From Streptomyces jeddahensis (lineage in GTDB: Bacteria > Actinomycetota > Actinomycetes > Streptomycetales > Streptomycetaceae), in contig NZ_LOHS01000095.1 of assembly GCF_001642995.1 (NCBI RefSeq), positions 1 to 55,856 of the forward strand: a stretch of DNA of 55,856 nucleotides. The letters are read 5' to 3'. The notes below the pieces were generated by a model. That model was not told the origin of the DNA and did no database searches. It worked only from the letters and a program-made list of their open reading frames with translations. Shown one piece after another: positions 24,802 to 33,416 of the stretch. The translations under genes and the position numbers were made by a program. How positions within the stretch are numbered: the stretch's first letter is position 1; each line of letters starts with the position of its first letter.

Positions 24802-26184
24802 ATGGCCGCAAGGCCTCTCGTCGCGCGACAGCCGAACGAACGGCTGCAGGCGCTGATCCAGGAAGCCGGCTGCTCCAACGCGGGCCTGGCCCGCCGCGTC
24901 AACATGTGCGGCGCGGAGCACGGGCTCGACCTGCGGTACGACAAGACGTCGGTGGCCCGCTGGCTGCGCGGGCAGCAGCCGCGCGGACGGGCGCCCGCGA
25001 TCATCGCCGAGGCGCTGGGCCGCAAGCTCGGCCGGACCGTCACGATCGACGAGATCGGCATGGCGAACGGCAAGAACCTGGCGGCCGGTGTCGGTCTGCA
25101 GTTCTCGCCGACCGTCCTCGGCGCCATCGAGCAGGTCTGCGAGCTGTACCGCAGCGACGTGGGGCGCCGGGACTTCCTCTCCGGCTCGTCCGTCGCCGCG
25201 TCCGCACTCGTCGAGCCCAGCCGGGACTGGCTGATCTCCGCGCCGGACCCGCAGGTGGCGCGGGCCGCCGGACCGCGCGTCGGGCCCGCCGACGTGGCCG
25301 CCGTGCGGTCGATGACCCAGGCGCTGGTGGACCTTGACCACCAGTACGGCAGCGGGCACGTGCGGCCGGTCGTCGTCCACTACCTCAACAGCGTCGTGTC
25401 CGGGCTGCTGGCCGGTTCGTACCGCGAGGCCGTCGGGCGCGAACTCTTCGCCGCAGTCGCGAGGTTGACGGAGCTGGCCGGCTACATGGCGATCGACACG
25501 GGCCAGCCGGGGCTCGCGCAGCGCTACTACATCCAGGCGCTGCGGCTCGCGCAGGCGGCCGGCGACCGCGGCTACGGCGGATACGTGCTGGCCGCGTCCA
25601 TGAGCCACCTCGCCGCCCAGCTCGGCAACCCCCGCGAGATCGCGCAGCTCGCACGTGCCGCGCAGGAGGGCGCCCGCGGCCGGGTCACACCGCGCGCGCA
25701 GGCCATGTTCTACGCCGCCGAGGCCCGCGGCCACGCGCTGATGGGCGACGCGCGGGCGGCCCAGGTCGTGATCGGGAAGGCCGTCTCGGCGATGGAGCAG
25801 GCCGACCCCGGCTCCGGCGACGACCCGGCGTGGATCGCGCACTTCGACGAGGCGTATTTGGCGGACGAACTGGCGCACTGCCACCGGGATCTGGGGCAGC
25901 CCGACGCCGCCGCGCGGCAGGCCGAGGAGTCCCTCGCCAAGCACCCACAGTCCCGCGTGCGGCGGCGCGCCATCGGGCTGGTACTCCTGGCGACGGCACA
26001 GGTGCAGAAACGCGAGGTCGAGCAGGCCTGCCACACCGGGCTACGGGCGATCGAACTGCTCGGCGGGCTGCGGTCGAACCGGGGCGCGGAGTACCTGGAC
26101 GACTTCCAGGAGCGGCTGGCGCCGTACCGCGACGAGCCGGTGGTACGGGAGTTCGGGGCGCGGCTGGAGCTGCAGGCTGCGTGA
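24802..26184 (+). CDS. TPR-containing regulator with N-terminal HTH-like domain (NsdA-like)
   Basis: 460 residues from the ATG at 24802 with AGGGGG upstream. Residues 1-90 look like an XRE-type DNA-binding region (LQALIQEAGCSNAGLARRVNM and KTSVARWLRGQQPRGRAPAIIAEALGRKLGR). Residues 180-450 are helical TPR-like repeats (LAQRYYIQALRLAQAAGD, AQMFYAAEARGHALMGD, DEAYLADELAHCHRDLGQ). The architecture is that of NsdA and relatives, which modulate development and antibiotic production in Streptomyces. Whether this is the orthologue or a paralogue cannot be told from the sequence alone. Confidence 0.8.
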   Translation: MAARPLVARQPNERLQALIQEAGCSNAGLARRVNMCGAEHGLDLRYDKTSVARWLRGQQPRGRAPAIIAEALGRKLGRTVTIDEIGMANGKNLAAGVGLQFSPTVLGAIEQVCELYRSDVGRRDFLSGSSVAASALVEPSRDWLISAPDPQVARAAGPRVGPADVAAVRSMTQALVDLDHQYGSGHVRPVVVHYLNSVVSGLLAGSYREAVGRELFAAVARLTELAGYMAIDTGQPGLAQRYYIQALRLAQAAGDRGYGGYVLAASMSHLAAQLGNPREIAQLARAAQEGARGRVTPRAQAMFYAAEARGHALMGDARAAQVVIGKAVSAMEQADPGSGDDPAWIAHFDEAYLADELAHCHRDLGQPDAAARQAEESLAKHPQSRVRRRAIGLVLLATAQVQKREVEQACHTGLRAIELLGGLRSNRGAEYLDDFQERLAPYRDEPVVREFGARLELQAA

Positions 26185-26520
26185 GAGGCGCGGCGTCGCC
26201 GCCCGCGCGGCGGCGACGGCGGCCCTGGGAGGGCGGTGTGGCACGCGCGTGTACCGCCCGCGCGGCGGCGACGGCGGCCCGCGCGGGCGGCGTGTGGCAG
26301 GCGGGCGCGTGCCGCCCGCGGGCCCGAGCGGCATACAGAGGGGGCACGAAGAGGGCTGGTGAAGGGGGCGTATACAGCGCCGGGCCCGCAGGTTTTGTTA
26401 CTGCGGCCGGTGTGAGCCCGGTGTGGCCGCAGTAACGTCCTGAGCTGCATGGCATCGCCGTGGGGCCACCCGGTAGCGTGAACCGACGATTCCGTAAGTA
26501 CCCCAGTCGTAGGAGTCCCG
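26185..26520. repeat. Intergenic region with about 55-bp GC-rich tandem repeat
   Basis: A 27-bp perfect direct repeat starts at 26199 and 26254, 55 bp apart; the sequence between copies also recurs with changes up to about 26318. Each unit can fold on CCGCC/GGCGG pairs and may terminate the TPR-regulator transcript. No gene is seen in the stretch. AGGAG at 26511-26515 is the ribosome binding site of the next gene. Confidence 0.7.
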
Positions 26521-28815
26521 GTGACGCAGAGCGGACAGGGCGAGGAGCCGCATCTTCCCGCGGCGCGGCCCGTGCGAGAAGGCATCGTGCTGCCCGCCGA
26601 CGGCGGCGAGCCGCTGCTGCCGGGCACCACGGGCGACCAGACGGCCCCGCCCGGCGGCCGCCCGTGGGGACAGCCGTGGGGCCCCGAGCAGGCGCCGCCT
26701 GCCCCGCCCGCCCCGCCGGCACCTCCGATGTCTGGTTCGTCCGGTTACGAGTGGGGGGCCGCCGCGGGCCAGGGTGCTCCCGGCGCCGGGGTGCCGGGCG
26801 CACCGCATGGGGGCGGCGTGCCGGGCTGGGGTGCGGCTCCGGACGCGGCCCCGTCCTCCGCTCCGGCCTCGGCGCCCTGGGGCGCCGGGGGTGCGGCACA
26901 GCCGCCGACGCCGGGTCCGTACCAGGGCGCACCGCACCCCGGGGTTCAGGGCCCGGGCCCCCAGCAGCCGGGAGGCGGCCCGGAACCGCTGCACCCGACG
27001 AACGCCTTCCCCGCCGCTGACCAGAGCGCTCCAGGCGCGGGCGGCTTCCCGGGTGCGCCGCTGCCGTCGGCCGCCGGGTACGGCGGGGCGCTTCCGGCCC
27101 CGCCGGCCAGCTTCGGTACGGCGCTGCACGGCGTCGGTCCCGAGGCAGGTCCGGGGGCCGCTGCCGCGGGCACCCAGGGGGGCCAGAGAGGCCCGCACCC
27201 ACAGGCGAGCCATGGCGGCACGCTTCCTACGCTTCCTCAGGCTGGTGAGGACGGGACACTTGCCGCGACCGGGCCGGGGGGGACGCTTCCCACGTCCGGT
27301 CCGGGCGGCGCACTCCCCACGACCGGTCATGGCGCGGCACTTCCCGCGGCTGGTCAGGCCGGGGCCCTTCCCCCGGCCGGGAACGGCGGCCCTCTCCCGC
27401 AAGCCGACCAGACCGGGGCACTGCCCCCGGCCGGTCACGGCGGAACCCTTCCCGCGGCCGCGCCCGGCGGTCCGCTTCCGCAGCCAGGCCAGCAAGGCCC
27501 AACGGGCCCCGTCCCGGTCCCCCAGCACGGTCCAGGCGGCCCGCTCCCCCAGCCCGGCCCAGGCAGCCCGCTGCCGACCGCCGGCAGCGGGCCCGAGCCC
27601 GGGCAGCTCGGGCATGGCAACAGCCCCCAGCCGCCCCACGGGCAGGGCACTCCGCCGTCCCCCGCCGGACAGGCGGCGCCGCACGGCGCGCCCCTCCCGC
27701 CCGCCGTCGATACGGCCGCCGAGGCGACGCAGTACATTCCGCCGGTGGCGGGCGCCGGTGCACAGGCCGGACCTGCCGGGGGCTTCGACGAAGGCGCCAC
27801 GCAGTACATCCCGCCGGTCGCCCCCGGTGCGCTGCCGCCCGAGGTCGCCGCCGACGCCACCCAGTACCTGGGACGCGCGCCCCACGGCGGTGCGACCCCG
27901 GGGAACGGACCCGACAGCGAACCCACGCAGTACATCGCCCCCGTCCCCCCACCGCCGCCCGGCGCCCCGTACGGCATCCGGCCCGGCGCTCCGGGCGACC
28001 GGCCGGCGACCCCGGCCGAGTTCGACAGCCTCTTCCGTGCCGATCCGCAACCCGAAGGGGCGGCGGCCACCCAGCAGTTGCCCCGCTTCCAGCCGCCGAC
28101 GGCCACGGGCGGTCACTACGGTGCGGCCGCTCCCGAGGCCGGAGCCGGGCGGGCCGCCGCGCGCCAGGCGTCCGAGGGCGGCAACGGCCGTACGCGCTCG
28201 AAGCTGCCCCTCATCGCAGCCGCCGGCATCGGCATCGCGGTCCTCGGCATCGGCGCGGGAGCCCTCCTCGGCTCCGGTGGCGACGACACGAAGGACGACA
28301 GCAAGACCGTGTCCGCGAGCGCGCCCGCCGCTGACGAGTCCGCGTCACCGACCACCGACCCCGCCAAGGAACAGGCTGTCGCACTCGACAAGCTGCTCGC
28401 GGACAGCAACAACAGCCGCGACGCGGTGATCAAGGCCGTCGCCGACGTCAAGGCATGCAACAACCTCGGCCAGGCCGCCACCGATCTGCGGAACGCGGCG
28501 CAGCAGCGCAACGACCTCGTCACACGTCTCGCGGCGCTCTCCGTCGACAAGCTCCCCAACCACGCCCAGCTCACCACCGCCCTCAACGGCGCCTGGAAGG
28601 CCTCCGCTTCGGCGGACAACCACTACGCGGCATGGGCCCAGGAGGTCGCCGGCAAGAAGGGCTGCAAGGACGGCCAGGCCCGCACCACCGCGCACCAGCG
28701 CGCGGGCAACCGCGCGAGCGGCACGGCCACCGCACAGAAGACCAAGGCCGCCGCACTCTGGAACGCCATCGCATCGAAGTACGGCCTGACGCAACGCAAG
28801 CCGTTCCAGCTCTGA
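26521..28815 (+). CDS. Large disordered, single-pass membrane protein with TQYI motifs
   Basis: 764 residues from a GTG 5 nt after AGGAG. Residues 1-555 are Pro/Gly/Ala-rich and disordered. Residues about 220-330 hold some eight copies of a 12-residue GGxLPxxGxxG repeat, and four TQYI/TQYL motifs (EATQYIPPV and variants) lie between about 400 and 475, with a related ATQQLPRF near 520. A basic NGRTRSKL stretch precedes one membrane helix (about 561-583, LPLIAAAGIGIAVLGIGAGALLG); the last 180 residues would be outside the cell, with two Cys (KACNN, KGCKDG). Threonine-rich TQYI motifs may be Ser/Thr kinase sites. I know no function. Confidence 0.85.
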   Translation: MTQSGQGEEPHLPAARPVREGIVLPADGGEPLLPGTTGDQTAPPGGRPWGQPWGPEQAPPAPPAPPAPPMSGSSGYEWGAAAGQGAPGAGVPGAPHGGGVPGWGAAPDAAPSSAPASAPWGAGGAAQPPTPGPYQGAPHPGVQGPGPQQPGGGPEPLHPTNAFPAADQSAPGAGGFPGAPLPSAAGYGGALPAPPASFGTALHGVGPEAGPGAAAAGTQGGQRGPHPQASHGGTLPTLPQAGEDGTLAATGPGGTLPTSGPGGALPTTGHGAALPAAGQAGALPPAGNGGPLPQADQTGALPPAGHGGTLPAAAPGGPLPQPGQQGPTGPVPVPQHGPGGPLPQPGPGSPLPTAGSGPEPGQLGHGNSPQPPHGQGTPPSPAGQAAPHGAPLPPAVDTAAEATQYIPPVAGAGAQAGPAGGFDEGATQYIPPVAPGALPPEVAADATQYLGRAPHGGATPGNGPDSEPTQYIAPVPPPPPGAPYGIRPGAPGDRPATPAEFDSLFRADPQPEGAAATQQLPRFQPPTATGGHYGAAAPEAGAGRAAARQASEGGNGRTRSKLPLIAAAGIGIAVLGIGAGALLGSGGDDTKDDSKTVSASAPAADESASPTTDPAKEQAVALDKLLADSNNSRDAVIKAVADVKACNNLGQAATDLRNAAQQRNDLVTRLAALSVDKLPNHAQLTTALNGAWKASASADNHYAAWAQEVAGKKGCKDGQARTTAHQRAGNRASGTATAQKTKAAALWNAIASKYGLTQRKPFQL

Positions 28816-28835
28816 CCACAAGCCGTACGAGCGTG

Positions 28836-29066
28836 CTCGATCCGTTCGACGACATCGGGCGGGGTCTGGGTCGGTGAGGAGTGCGGAACGCTCGAGCGGT
28901 CCATCGGCCCGGCCTCGCCGTACTGGTCGTAGCGAATCTTCCACCTGGACAGGCAGGCGCGGGAGACGCCGGCCTCGGCGGCGACATGCGCGATCGGGCG
29001 GCTGCCGCAGCGCTCCACGAGCCTTCGGCGTCCCTCGATGTTCAGGGGGGCGTTCGCATGCGTCAC
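28836..29066 (-). pseudogene. IS481-family transposase, N-terminal fragment
   Basis: 77 codons from the GTG at 29066. THANAPLNIEGRRRLVERCG, then the helix-turn-helix PIAHVAAEAGVSRACLSRW, then DRSSVPHSSPTQTPPDVVERIE are the start of an IS481 transposase. The DDE catalytic core is absent: similarity stops at 28836 and the frame runs into the end of the convergent membrane-protein gene. The GTG overlaps the cmlR stop by 4 bp (GTGA, 29063-29066), so it was once translated coupled to cmlR. Confidence 0.8.
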
Positions 29067-30241
29067 GGGAGCACCTCGGTGCTTCGGCCAGCTGCGATCA
29101 CAGCGCGGAGGGGCAACGCGATGAGCAGCGCGACAGCGACCAGGAGCCCGCTTGCCCACAGCGGCCCGAGGTCCCCGACCGTGGTGCTGAGGGTAGTCGC
29201 GGCGATGAGAGGGCCGACGGCGGCGCCGACGTTGAGTGCGGCGGTCGCGTAGGAGCCCGCCATCGTGGGGGCTTCTGCCGCCTCGTAGAGGACCCGTGTG
29301 ATCAGCGTGCTGCCCAGCGCGAACGACAGTGCGCCTTGGACGAAGACGAGGCAGAGCAGAGCGACCGGCTTGTCGGCCAGTATGGCCAGGGCCGGCCAGC
29401 CGATGAGCAGCAGAGGACCGCCGACTGCGAGGACTAGGGCAGGGCGCTGGTCGGACAGCCGTCCGGCGACGGTGACGCCCACGAAGGAACCGGCACCGAA
29501 GAGCACCAGAGCGACAGAGATCCACAGCTCGCCCAGCCCGGCGGTGTCGGTCACAACGGGGGCGAGGAAGGTGAAGCTTCCGAAGGTTGCCGCGTTCACC
29601 AGCGCACCGAGCAGCATCACCAGGAGCAGCCGCGGCCTTGTGAGCTGGGCGAGCTCCGTTCGCAAGGCCGGCCCGCCAGTCGCCTCCTCCTTCACACGTC
29701 CTGCTGGGATCCCCTTCAGGATGCCGAGAGCTGCGGGCAGGCAGAGAGCGGCGACAGCCCAGAATGTGGCCCGCCAGCCGAGCAACGTGCCGAGTACCGA
29801 CCCACCAGGGACACCGGCGATCGTGGCCACCGTCGTGCCTGACAGCAGCACGGCCAGCGCACGTCCCTTCTTGTCGGGCGAGACCAGCGTGGCGGCAGTC
29901 GTCAGAGCGACGGCAAGGAACCCTGCGTTCGCGAGCGCGGCGACGACCCGGGTAGCGAACAGGACCGGGAAGCTCGTGGTCATGGCGCCCACGGCGTGAG
30001 CTGCAGAGAAAACGAGGATGAACCCGAGAAGGCTGGAGCGACTGGGCCAGTTGCGGGCAAGCGCGGCCACAAGGGGGGCACCGACGATCATGCCGATCGC
30101 GAAGGCCGGGGTGAGCATGCCTGCTGTCCCGACTGTGATGTCAAGACCTGAGGCGATGTCCGGCAAGAGGCCGGCGAGCATGAACTCTGAGGTGCCCATG
30201 GCGAAGACCGCCATGGCAAGCAGGTACAGCGGGAAAGGCAT
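29063..30241 (-). CDS. cmlR: Chloramphenicol-type MFS efflux protein
   Basis: 392 residues from the ATG at 30241 (MPFPLYLLAMAVFAMGTSEFM), with GGAG 7 nt upstream; an in-frame ATG 39 bp earlier is possible. Twelve helices are predicted. The sequence closely follows the S. lividans chloramphenicol resistance protein as I remember it: SEFMLAGLLPDIASGLDITVGTAG, SSLLGFILVFSAAHAVGA, and the very conserved LLLVMLLGALVNAATFGSFTFLAP. It should export chloramphenicol by proton antiport. It ends in a 4-bp overlap with a transposase fragment and lies about 475 bp downstream of a leader-peptide RNA on the same strand. Confidence 0.9.
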   Translation of the reverse strand: MPFPLYLLAMAVFAMGTSEFMLAGLLPDIASGLDITVGTAGMLTPAFAIGMIVGAPLVAALARNWPSRSSLLGFILVFSAAHAVGAMTTSFPVLFATRVVAALANAGFLAVALTTAATLVSPDKKGRALAVLLSGTTVATIAGVPGGSVLGTLLGWRATFWAVAALCLPAALGILKGIPAGRVKEEATGGPALRTELAQLTRPRLLLVMLLGALVNAATFGSFTFLAPVVTDTAGLGELWISVALVLFGAGSFVGVTVAGRLSDQRPALVLAVGGPLLLIGWPALAILADKPVALLCLVFVQGALSFALGSTLITRVLYEAAEAPTMAGSYATAALNVGAAVGPLIAATTLSTTVGDLGPLWASGLLVAVALLIALPLRAVIAAGRSTEVLP

Positions 30242-30473
30242 CGAGTGGCTCCGAGGTGAGGAGAAGCACGAGAAGGTCATCTCGTCACCGCGGCCAGCCC
30301 CAAGCGCACACTCGTCCCACCACAGAATGCAGCGCGACGACAGGGCTACGAGGTCAGGGGTTCAGGGGGCTGACGGCGTGACCGAAAGCCCCCACCTTGT
30401 CTGACTCAGGACTCGACATGGCCCGCACGCTACTCGACCGATGCCCGTCGAGGCATCTCGGTTTCACCAGGCC

Positions 30474-30500
30474 TGTGTCACCAACGTCATGTCCGCAACA
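30474..30500 (-). repeat. Candidate terminal repeat of the IS481-type element
   Basis: A 27-bp segment that reads TGTTGCGGACATGACG... inward on the minus strand and ends with TGT/ACA-type sequence as IS481 ends do. It lies upstream of cmlR, where the element should begin. The matching second end was not found, which fits truncation. Confidence 0.4.
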
Positions 30501-30571
30501 CCTAGCCTCATAACGCTCTGATGGCCGACACCCAGGGGACGGGGGAGGGAAGGGACCCGCCGGAACGCAGA

Positions 30572-30636
30572 CGACCCGCGGGCCATGGTCCCTCCGAGGA
30601 GGGAGCCGGCCGGACGTACCGGCGGCCCGCGGGTCG
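30572..30636 (-). ncRNA. Large structured RNA element (13-bp stem enclosing two hairpins)
   Basis: CGACCCGCGGGCC (30572-30584) and GGCCCGCGGGTCG (30624-30636) form a perfect 13-bp stem. Inside it are TCCCTCC/GGAGGGA and CCGG/CCGG arms, giving a three-way junction. It follows the leader ORF by 80 nt on the minus strand and could be a terminator or anti-terminator. The strand is inferred from the promoter at 30787-30815. Confidence 0.5.
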
Positions 30637-30715
30637 GGTGACTGCGTGGAATTGGCCGGCTGCGCGCTCAGCTCGCGCGCTGGTCCGGCACCGCACTCGG
30701 TGTGGTGACGGGCCG

Positions 30716-30754
30716 CTAGCCCGCAGCCACCTCACGCGTCCGGTATTCATACAT
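30716..30754 (-). CDS. 12-codon leader peptide MYEYRTREVAAG
   Basis: ATG at 30754, stop TAG at 30716-30718. The complement of CCACCTCCC (30763-30771) gives GGGAGGTGG, an almost complete anti-16S match, 8 nt before the ATG. A good promoter lies just upstream and a strong RNA structure just downstream, as in translation-coupled attenuators. An alternative ATG at 30750 opens an 80-codon frame, but its spacing to the Shine-Dalgarno is 12 nt and its sequence looks random. No known leader peptide family was recognised. Confidence 0.5.
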   Translation of the reverse strand: MYEYRTREVAAG

Positions 30755-30786
30755 CTGCCGAACCACCTCCCTTCCGTGTAAGCGCC

Positions 30787-30815
30787 ACACTAGGCACCGC
30801 CCCAGGAGCTCTCAA
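30787..30815 (-). promoter_or_regulatory. Strong sigma-HrdB-like promoter
   Basis: Read on the minus strand: TTGAGA (30810-30815), 17-bp spacer, TAGTGT (30787-30792). Transcription would begin near 30780, giving a leader of about 26 nt before the 12-codon ORF. This is one of the best promoter matches in the window. Confidence 0.65.
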
Positions 30816-31080
30816 GCGATTTTTCGAGAAGTTGGGGACCGGGGCATCGGACAACGAGGACGGCGGGTTCCGGTCCTGGAATCTCCAGCGCGCAACGATT
30901 TCCCGGGAAATCTATGTGGGCTGGGTCACGTTCGAGTTGAATGATCCGTGGCGCGGTACACGTGGTGCGCGACGCATCGCGGAACCACGCATCGCAGTAA
31001 GCCACGCATCACGGAAATGCATCACGACAATCGCAGTACACGGCGCAGTACACGCGGACACGGCCTGCAGGGGGTGCCAG

Positions 31081-32478
31081 GTGAGTGCTTCCCGGCGTAG
31101 TGGGACCACGGACGAGCTGGGGCCTCCGGAGCCCGAGCGCGATGGTTCGGATCTTCTTGCGGCGCTGCTCGACGGCATGGATGCGGCGTTGTGCGCGTTC
31201 GACGCGGACGGTGTGGTGACGCACTGGAACCGCGAGGCGGAGCGGATTCTGGGCTGGTCGGCCGCGGAGGCGGTCGGGCGGCGGGGCCTCGCGGGGTGGG
31301 CCGTGCGGGCGGCGGATGCCGAGGAGGTCGAGGGGCGGCTGCTGTCGGCGATGCAGGCGCCGGGCCGGCAGGTGCACGAGTTCGCGTTGCTGACGAAGGA
31401 CGGCGGGCGGGTGCTCGTACGGATGCAGTCGGCCGCCGTGCGGGGGCAGGACGGTAAGCCTGCGGGCGTGTACTGCGCGTTCAGCGAGGTGCATGCGCAG
31501 ATCGATCTGGAGCGGTCGATCGCTCTGAGCGAGGCGCTGTTCGAGGACGCCTCGTGGGGTGTCGTGCTGGTGGATGCCGATCTGCGGCCCGCCCTGGTCA
31601 ATGCGCATGCGGCGCGGGCGCTCGGTTCGGGGCGTACGGCGCCGCTGGGGCGGCCCCTCGGTGAGCTGCTCGGCCAGGGTGCGGAGGAGTTGGAGAGCGC
31701 TCTGACGCATGTGCTGGCGGAGGGTACGCCGCCTGCGCCCGCGGAGATGTGGGTGACGGTGCGTACGCCGGACGGCGAGCGGCGGCGGTGCTGGCGGAGC
31801 GGGTTCCTGCGGCTGGCGTCGCCGCTGGCGGAGGAGCCGGTGCCGCTCGGTGTGGGCTGGCTGTTCTGGGACGTGACGGAGTCGAAGCAGGCGGAGCAGG
31901 AGGCGGCGCAGCTGCGGTTCCGGGCGAACCAGCTGCACCGTGCGGCGCGGGCGGCCGGGGAGTGCGAGGACCCGGCGGAGGCGGCGACGATCCAGCTGGA
32001 CTTCGCGCTGGCGGGGTTCGCCGATCATGCGCTGATCGATCTTGTGGTGGGTGAGCCGGTGGCTGGTGAGCCGGCCGCGGATGGGGAGCCGGTGCGTCTG
32101 GTGCGGGTGACGGCCACGCCTGCTGGTGCGCCGGGGCCGAGCATGCCCGCGCCCGGGGCGGGGTTGCCCGTGCGGTACCGCGAGGGGCATCCCGCGCTGC
32201 AGTGTGTGGAGCGTGCGGGCTCGGTGCGGGCGAGCGCGGGTGCGTCGGCGCCCGAACGGGCACGGGAGTGGGCCGCCGAGCGGCAGTGGCCGCACGACGC
32301 GGTGCATGCGATGTGTGCGGCGCTGCGCAGCCGGGGCCGCACGCTGGGGGTCGTGACGTTTCTGCGGGGTGGCAGCCGGCCTGCGTTCGAGCGGGCTGAC
32401 GCGATGTACGCGGAGAGCGTCGCCGTACGGATCGCGGCGGCGCTGGATCTGGCGCGGGTTGTCGAGCAGGGACGGTAG
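31081..32478 (+). CDS. PAS/GAF-type sensory protein
   Basis: 465 residues from the GTG at 31081 after AGGGGG; the longer upstream frame is rejected. Residues about 20-145 are a PAS domain (LLDGMDAALCAFDADGVVTHWNREAERILGWSAAEAVGR). Residues 150-275 are a second PAS (SEALFEDASWGVVLVDADLRPALVNAHAARALG) ending WDVTESKQAEQEAAQLR, the usual PAC-to-linker junction. Residues 285-460 resemble a GAF-like domain (YAESVAVRIAAALDLARVVEQ). The protein stops without a kinase, phosphatase or cyclase domain, unlike related Streptomyces PAS-GAF-PP2C proteins, so its output is unknown. Confidence 0.85.
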   Translation: MSASRRSGTTDELGPPEPERDGSDLLAALLDGMDAALCAFDADGVVTHWNREAERILGWSAAEAVGRRGLAGWAVRAADAEEVEGRLLSAMQAPGRQVHEFALLTKDGGRVLVRMQSAAVRGQDGKPAGVYCAFSEVHAQIDLERSIALSEALFEDASWGVVLVDADLRPALVNAHAARALGSGRTAPLGRPLGELLGQGAEELESALTHVLAEGTPPAPAEMWVTVRTPDGERRRCWRSGFLRLASPLAEEPVPLGVGWLFWDVTESKQAEQEAAQLRFRANQLHRAARAAGECEDPAEAATIQLDFALAGFADHALIDLVVGEPVAGEPAADGEPVRLVRVTATPAGAPGPSMPAPGAGLPVRYREGHPALQCVERAGSVRASAGASAPERAREWAAERQWPHDAVHAMCAALRSRGRTLGVVTFLRGGSRPAFERADAMYAESVAVRIAAALDLARVVEQGR

Positions 32479-32624
32479 GCGCCGCGGGGCGGGCCCCCGG
32501 CTGTCGAGCGGGGACGGTTGGCGCCGCGCGGTGGGCCCACGGCTGTCGAGCAGGGACAGCAGGCGCCGTGAGGCGAGCCCTGGACCGTACTGCAGGCCGG
32601 TGGGTCAGTGCCGGAGGCCGGTGG

Positions 32625-33416
32625 TCAGTGCCGGTAGAAGATCCGGTCCGCGTACTCGGTGAATACGCGCGCGTTCCATTCGTGGCCGCCGTCGACGTTG
32701 CCGGAGCGCAGGAGCGGGGGTTCGATGCCGCGGGCGGCGAGTTCGCCTGCCGCCGTGGCCATGACGGCCTGGAGGAGTGCGCTGGTGACGACGGTGGAAG
32801 CGGGGGCGAAGGGCGCCTCGATGCCTTCGGCGGCGAGTTCGGCGTCGCCGATTGCGATCTTGCTGTCGATGACGATGTCGCAGTGGTCCTTGAGGTAAGT
32901 CCCGGACGCATGCCGGGATTTCGTCTCGCCCGCGTACGCCACCGAGGTCACGCCGATGGTCTGCAGGCCGAGGGTGCGGGCCTTCATGGCCATCTCGACG
33001 GGGAGTGCGTTCCGCCCGGAGAGGGAGATGATCACGAGGGTGTCTCCCGGGCGGGCCGGGCTGGTGTCGAGTACGGCGCTTGCGAGTCCGTCGACGCGTT
33101 CGAGGGCGGATCCGAGCGTGGCGGGCACGACGTCGACACCGACAGTGCCGGGCACGGCCAGCAGGTTCATGAGGGCGAGGCCGCCCGCTCGGTAGACGAC
33201 GTCCTGGGCGGCGAGTGAGGAGTGTCCGGCGCCGAAGGCGAAGAGGTGGCCGCCGGCGGCGACAGTGTCGGCGATGAGGGCGCCCGCGGCCGCGATGTTC
33301 GCCGCCTCCTCGTCTCGGACCCGCTGCAGCAGGCCGATGGCGGCGTCGAAGTACTGCCGGGCCAGCGCGTTCTCGCCGTGCTGCCCGGCCGGCCTGCTGT
33401 CGCTTCCGCCGCTCAT
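32625..33416 (-). CDS. SIS-domain sugar-phosphate-binding protein
   Basis: 263 residues from the ATG at 33416 after GGGGGAG. It has a sugar isomerase (SIS) fold: GGHLFAFGAGHSSLAAQDVVYRAGG, then GDTLVIISLSGRNALPVEMAMKARTLG, then GNVDGGHEWN near the end. Relatives include the UPF0309/MurQ-like group acting on phosphosugars or amino sugars. It is divergent from dmdR1, with a repeat-rich 391-bp gap between. No adjacent sugar transporter or kinase points to a substrate. Confidence 0.87.
   Translation of the reverse strand: MSGGSDSRPAGQHGENALARQYFDAAIGLLQRVRDEEAANIAAAGALIADTVAAGGHLFAFGAGHSSLAAQDVVYRAGGLALMNLLAVPGTVGVDVVPATLGSALERVDGLASAVLDTSPARPGDTLVIISLSGRNALPVEMAMKARTLGLQTIGVTSVAYAGETKSRHASGTYLKDHCDIVIDSKIAIGDAELAAEGIEAPFAPASTVVTSALLQAVMATAAGELAARGIEPPLLRSGNVDGGHEWNARVFTEYADRIFYRH

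Larger units (their letters stand above)
28836..30500 (-). mobile_element. Relic of an IS481-family element carrying a chloramphenicol exporter
   Basis: Contains, on the minus strand, cmlR followed by the first 77 codons of an IS481-type transposase. It is bounded on one side by loss of transposase homology at 28836 and on the other by a possible IS481 terminus (30474-30500). IS481-family elements carrying cmx/cml exporters are known in actinobacteria (Tn5564 in Corynebacterium, from memory). The right-hand part of the element, including most of the transposase and the second end, is missing, so it should be immobile. Confidence 0.6.
30501..31080. other. Regulatory stretch upstream of the PAS gene
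   Basis: 580 bp with no protein-coding gene longer than the 12-codon leader. It holds the minus-strand promoter, leader ORF and large inverted repeat listed separately. The 30832-31080 part precedes the PAS gene; the open frame there lacks homology-like sequence and the PAS gene start is better placed at 31081. Confidence 0.5.

Noticed and set aside
30508..30750. 80-codon minus-strand frame in the leader region
   Set aside because: Its start is 12 nt from the Shine-Dalgarno and the product looks random; the 12-codon frame at 30754 fits better.
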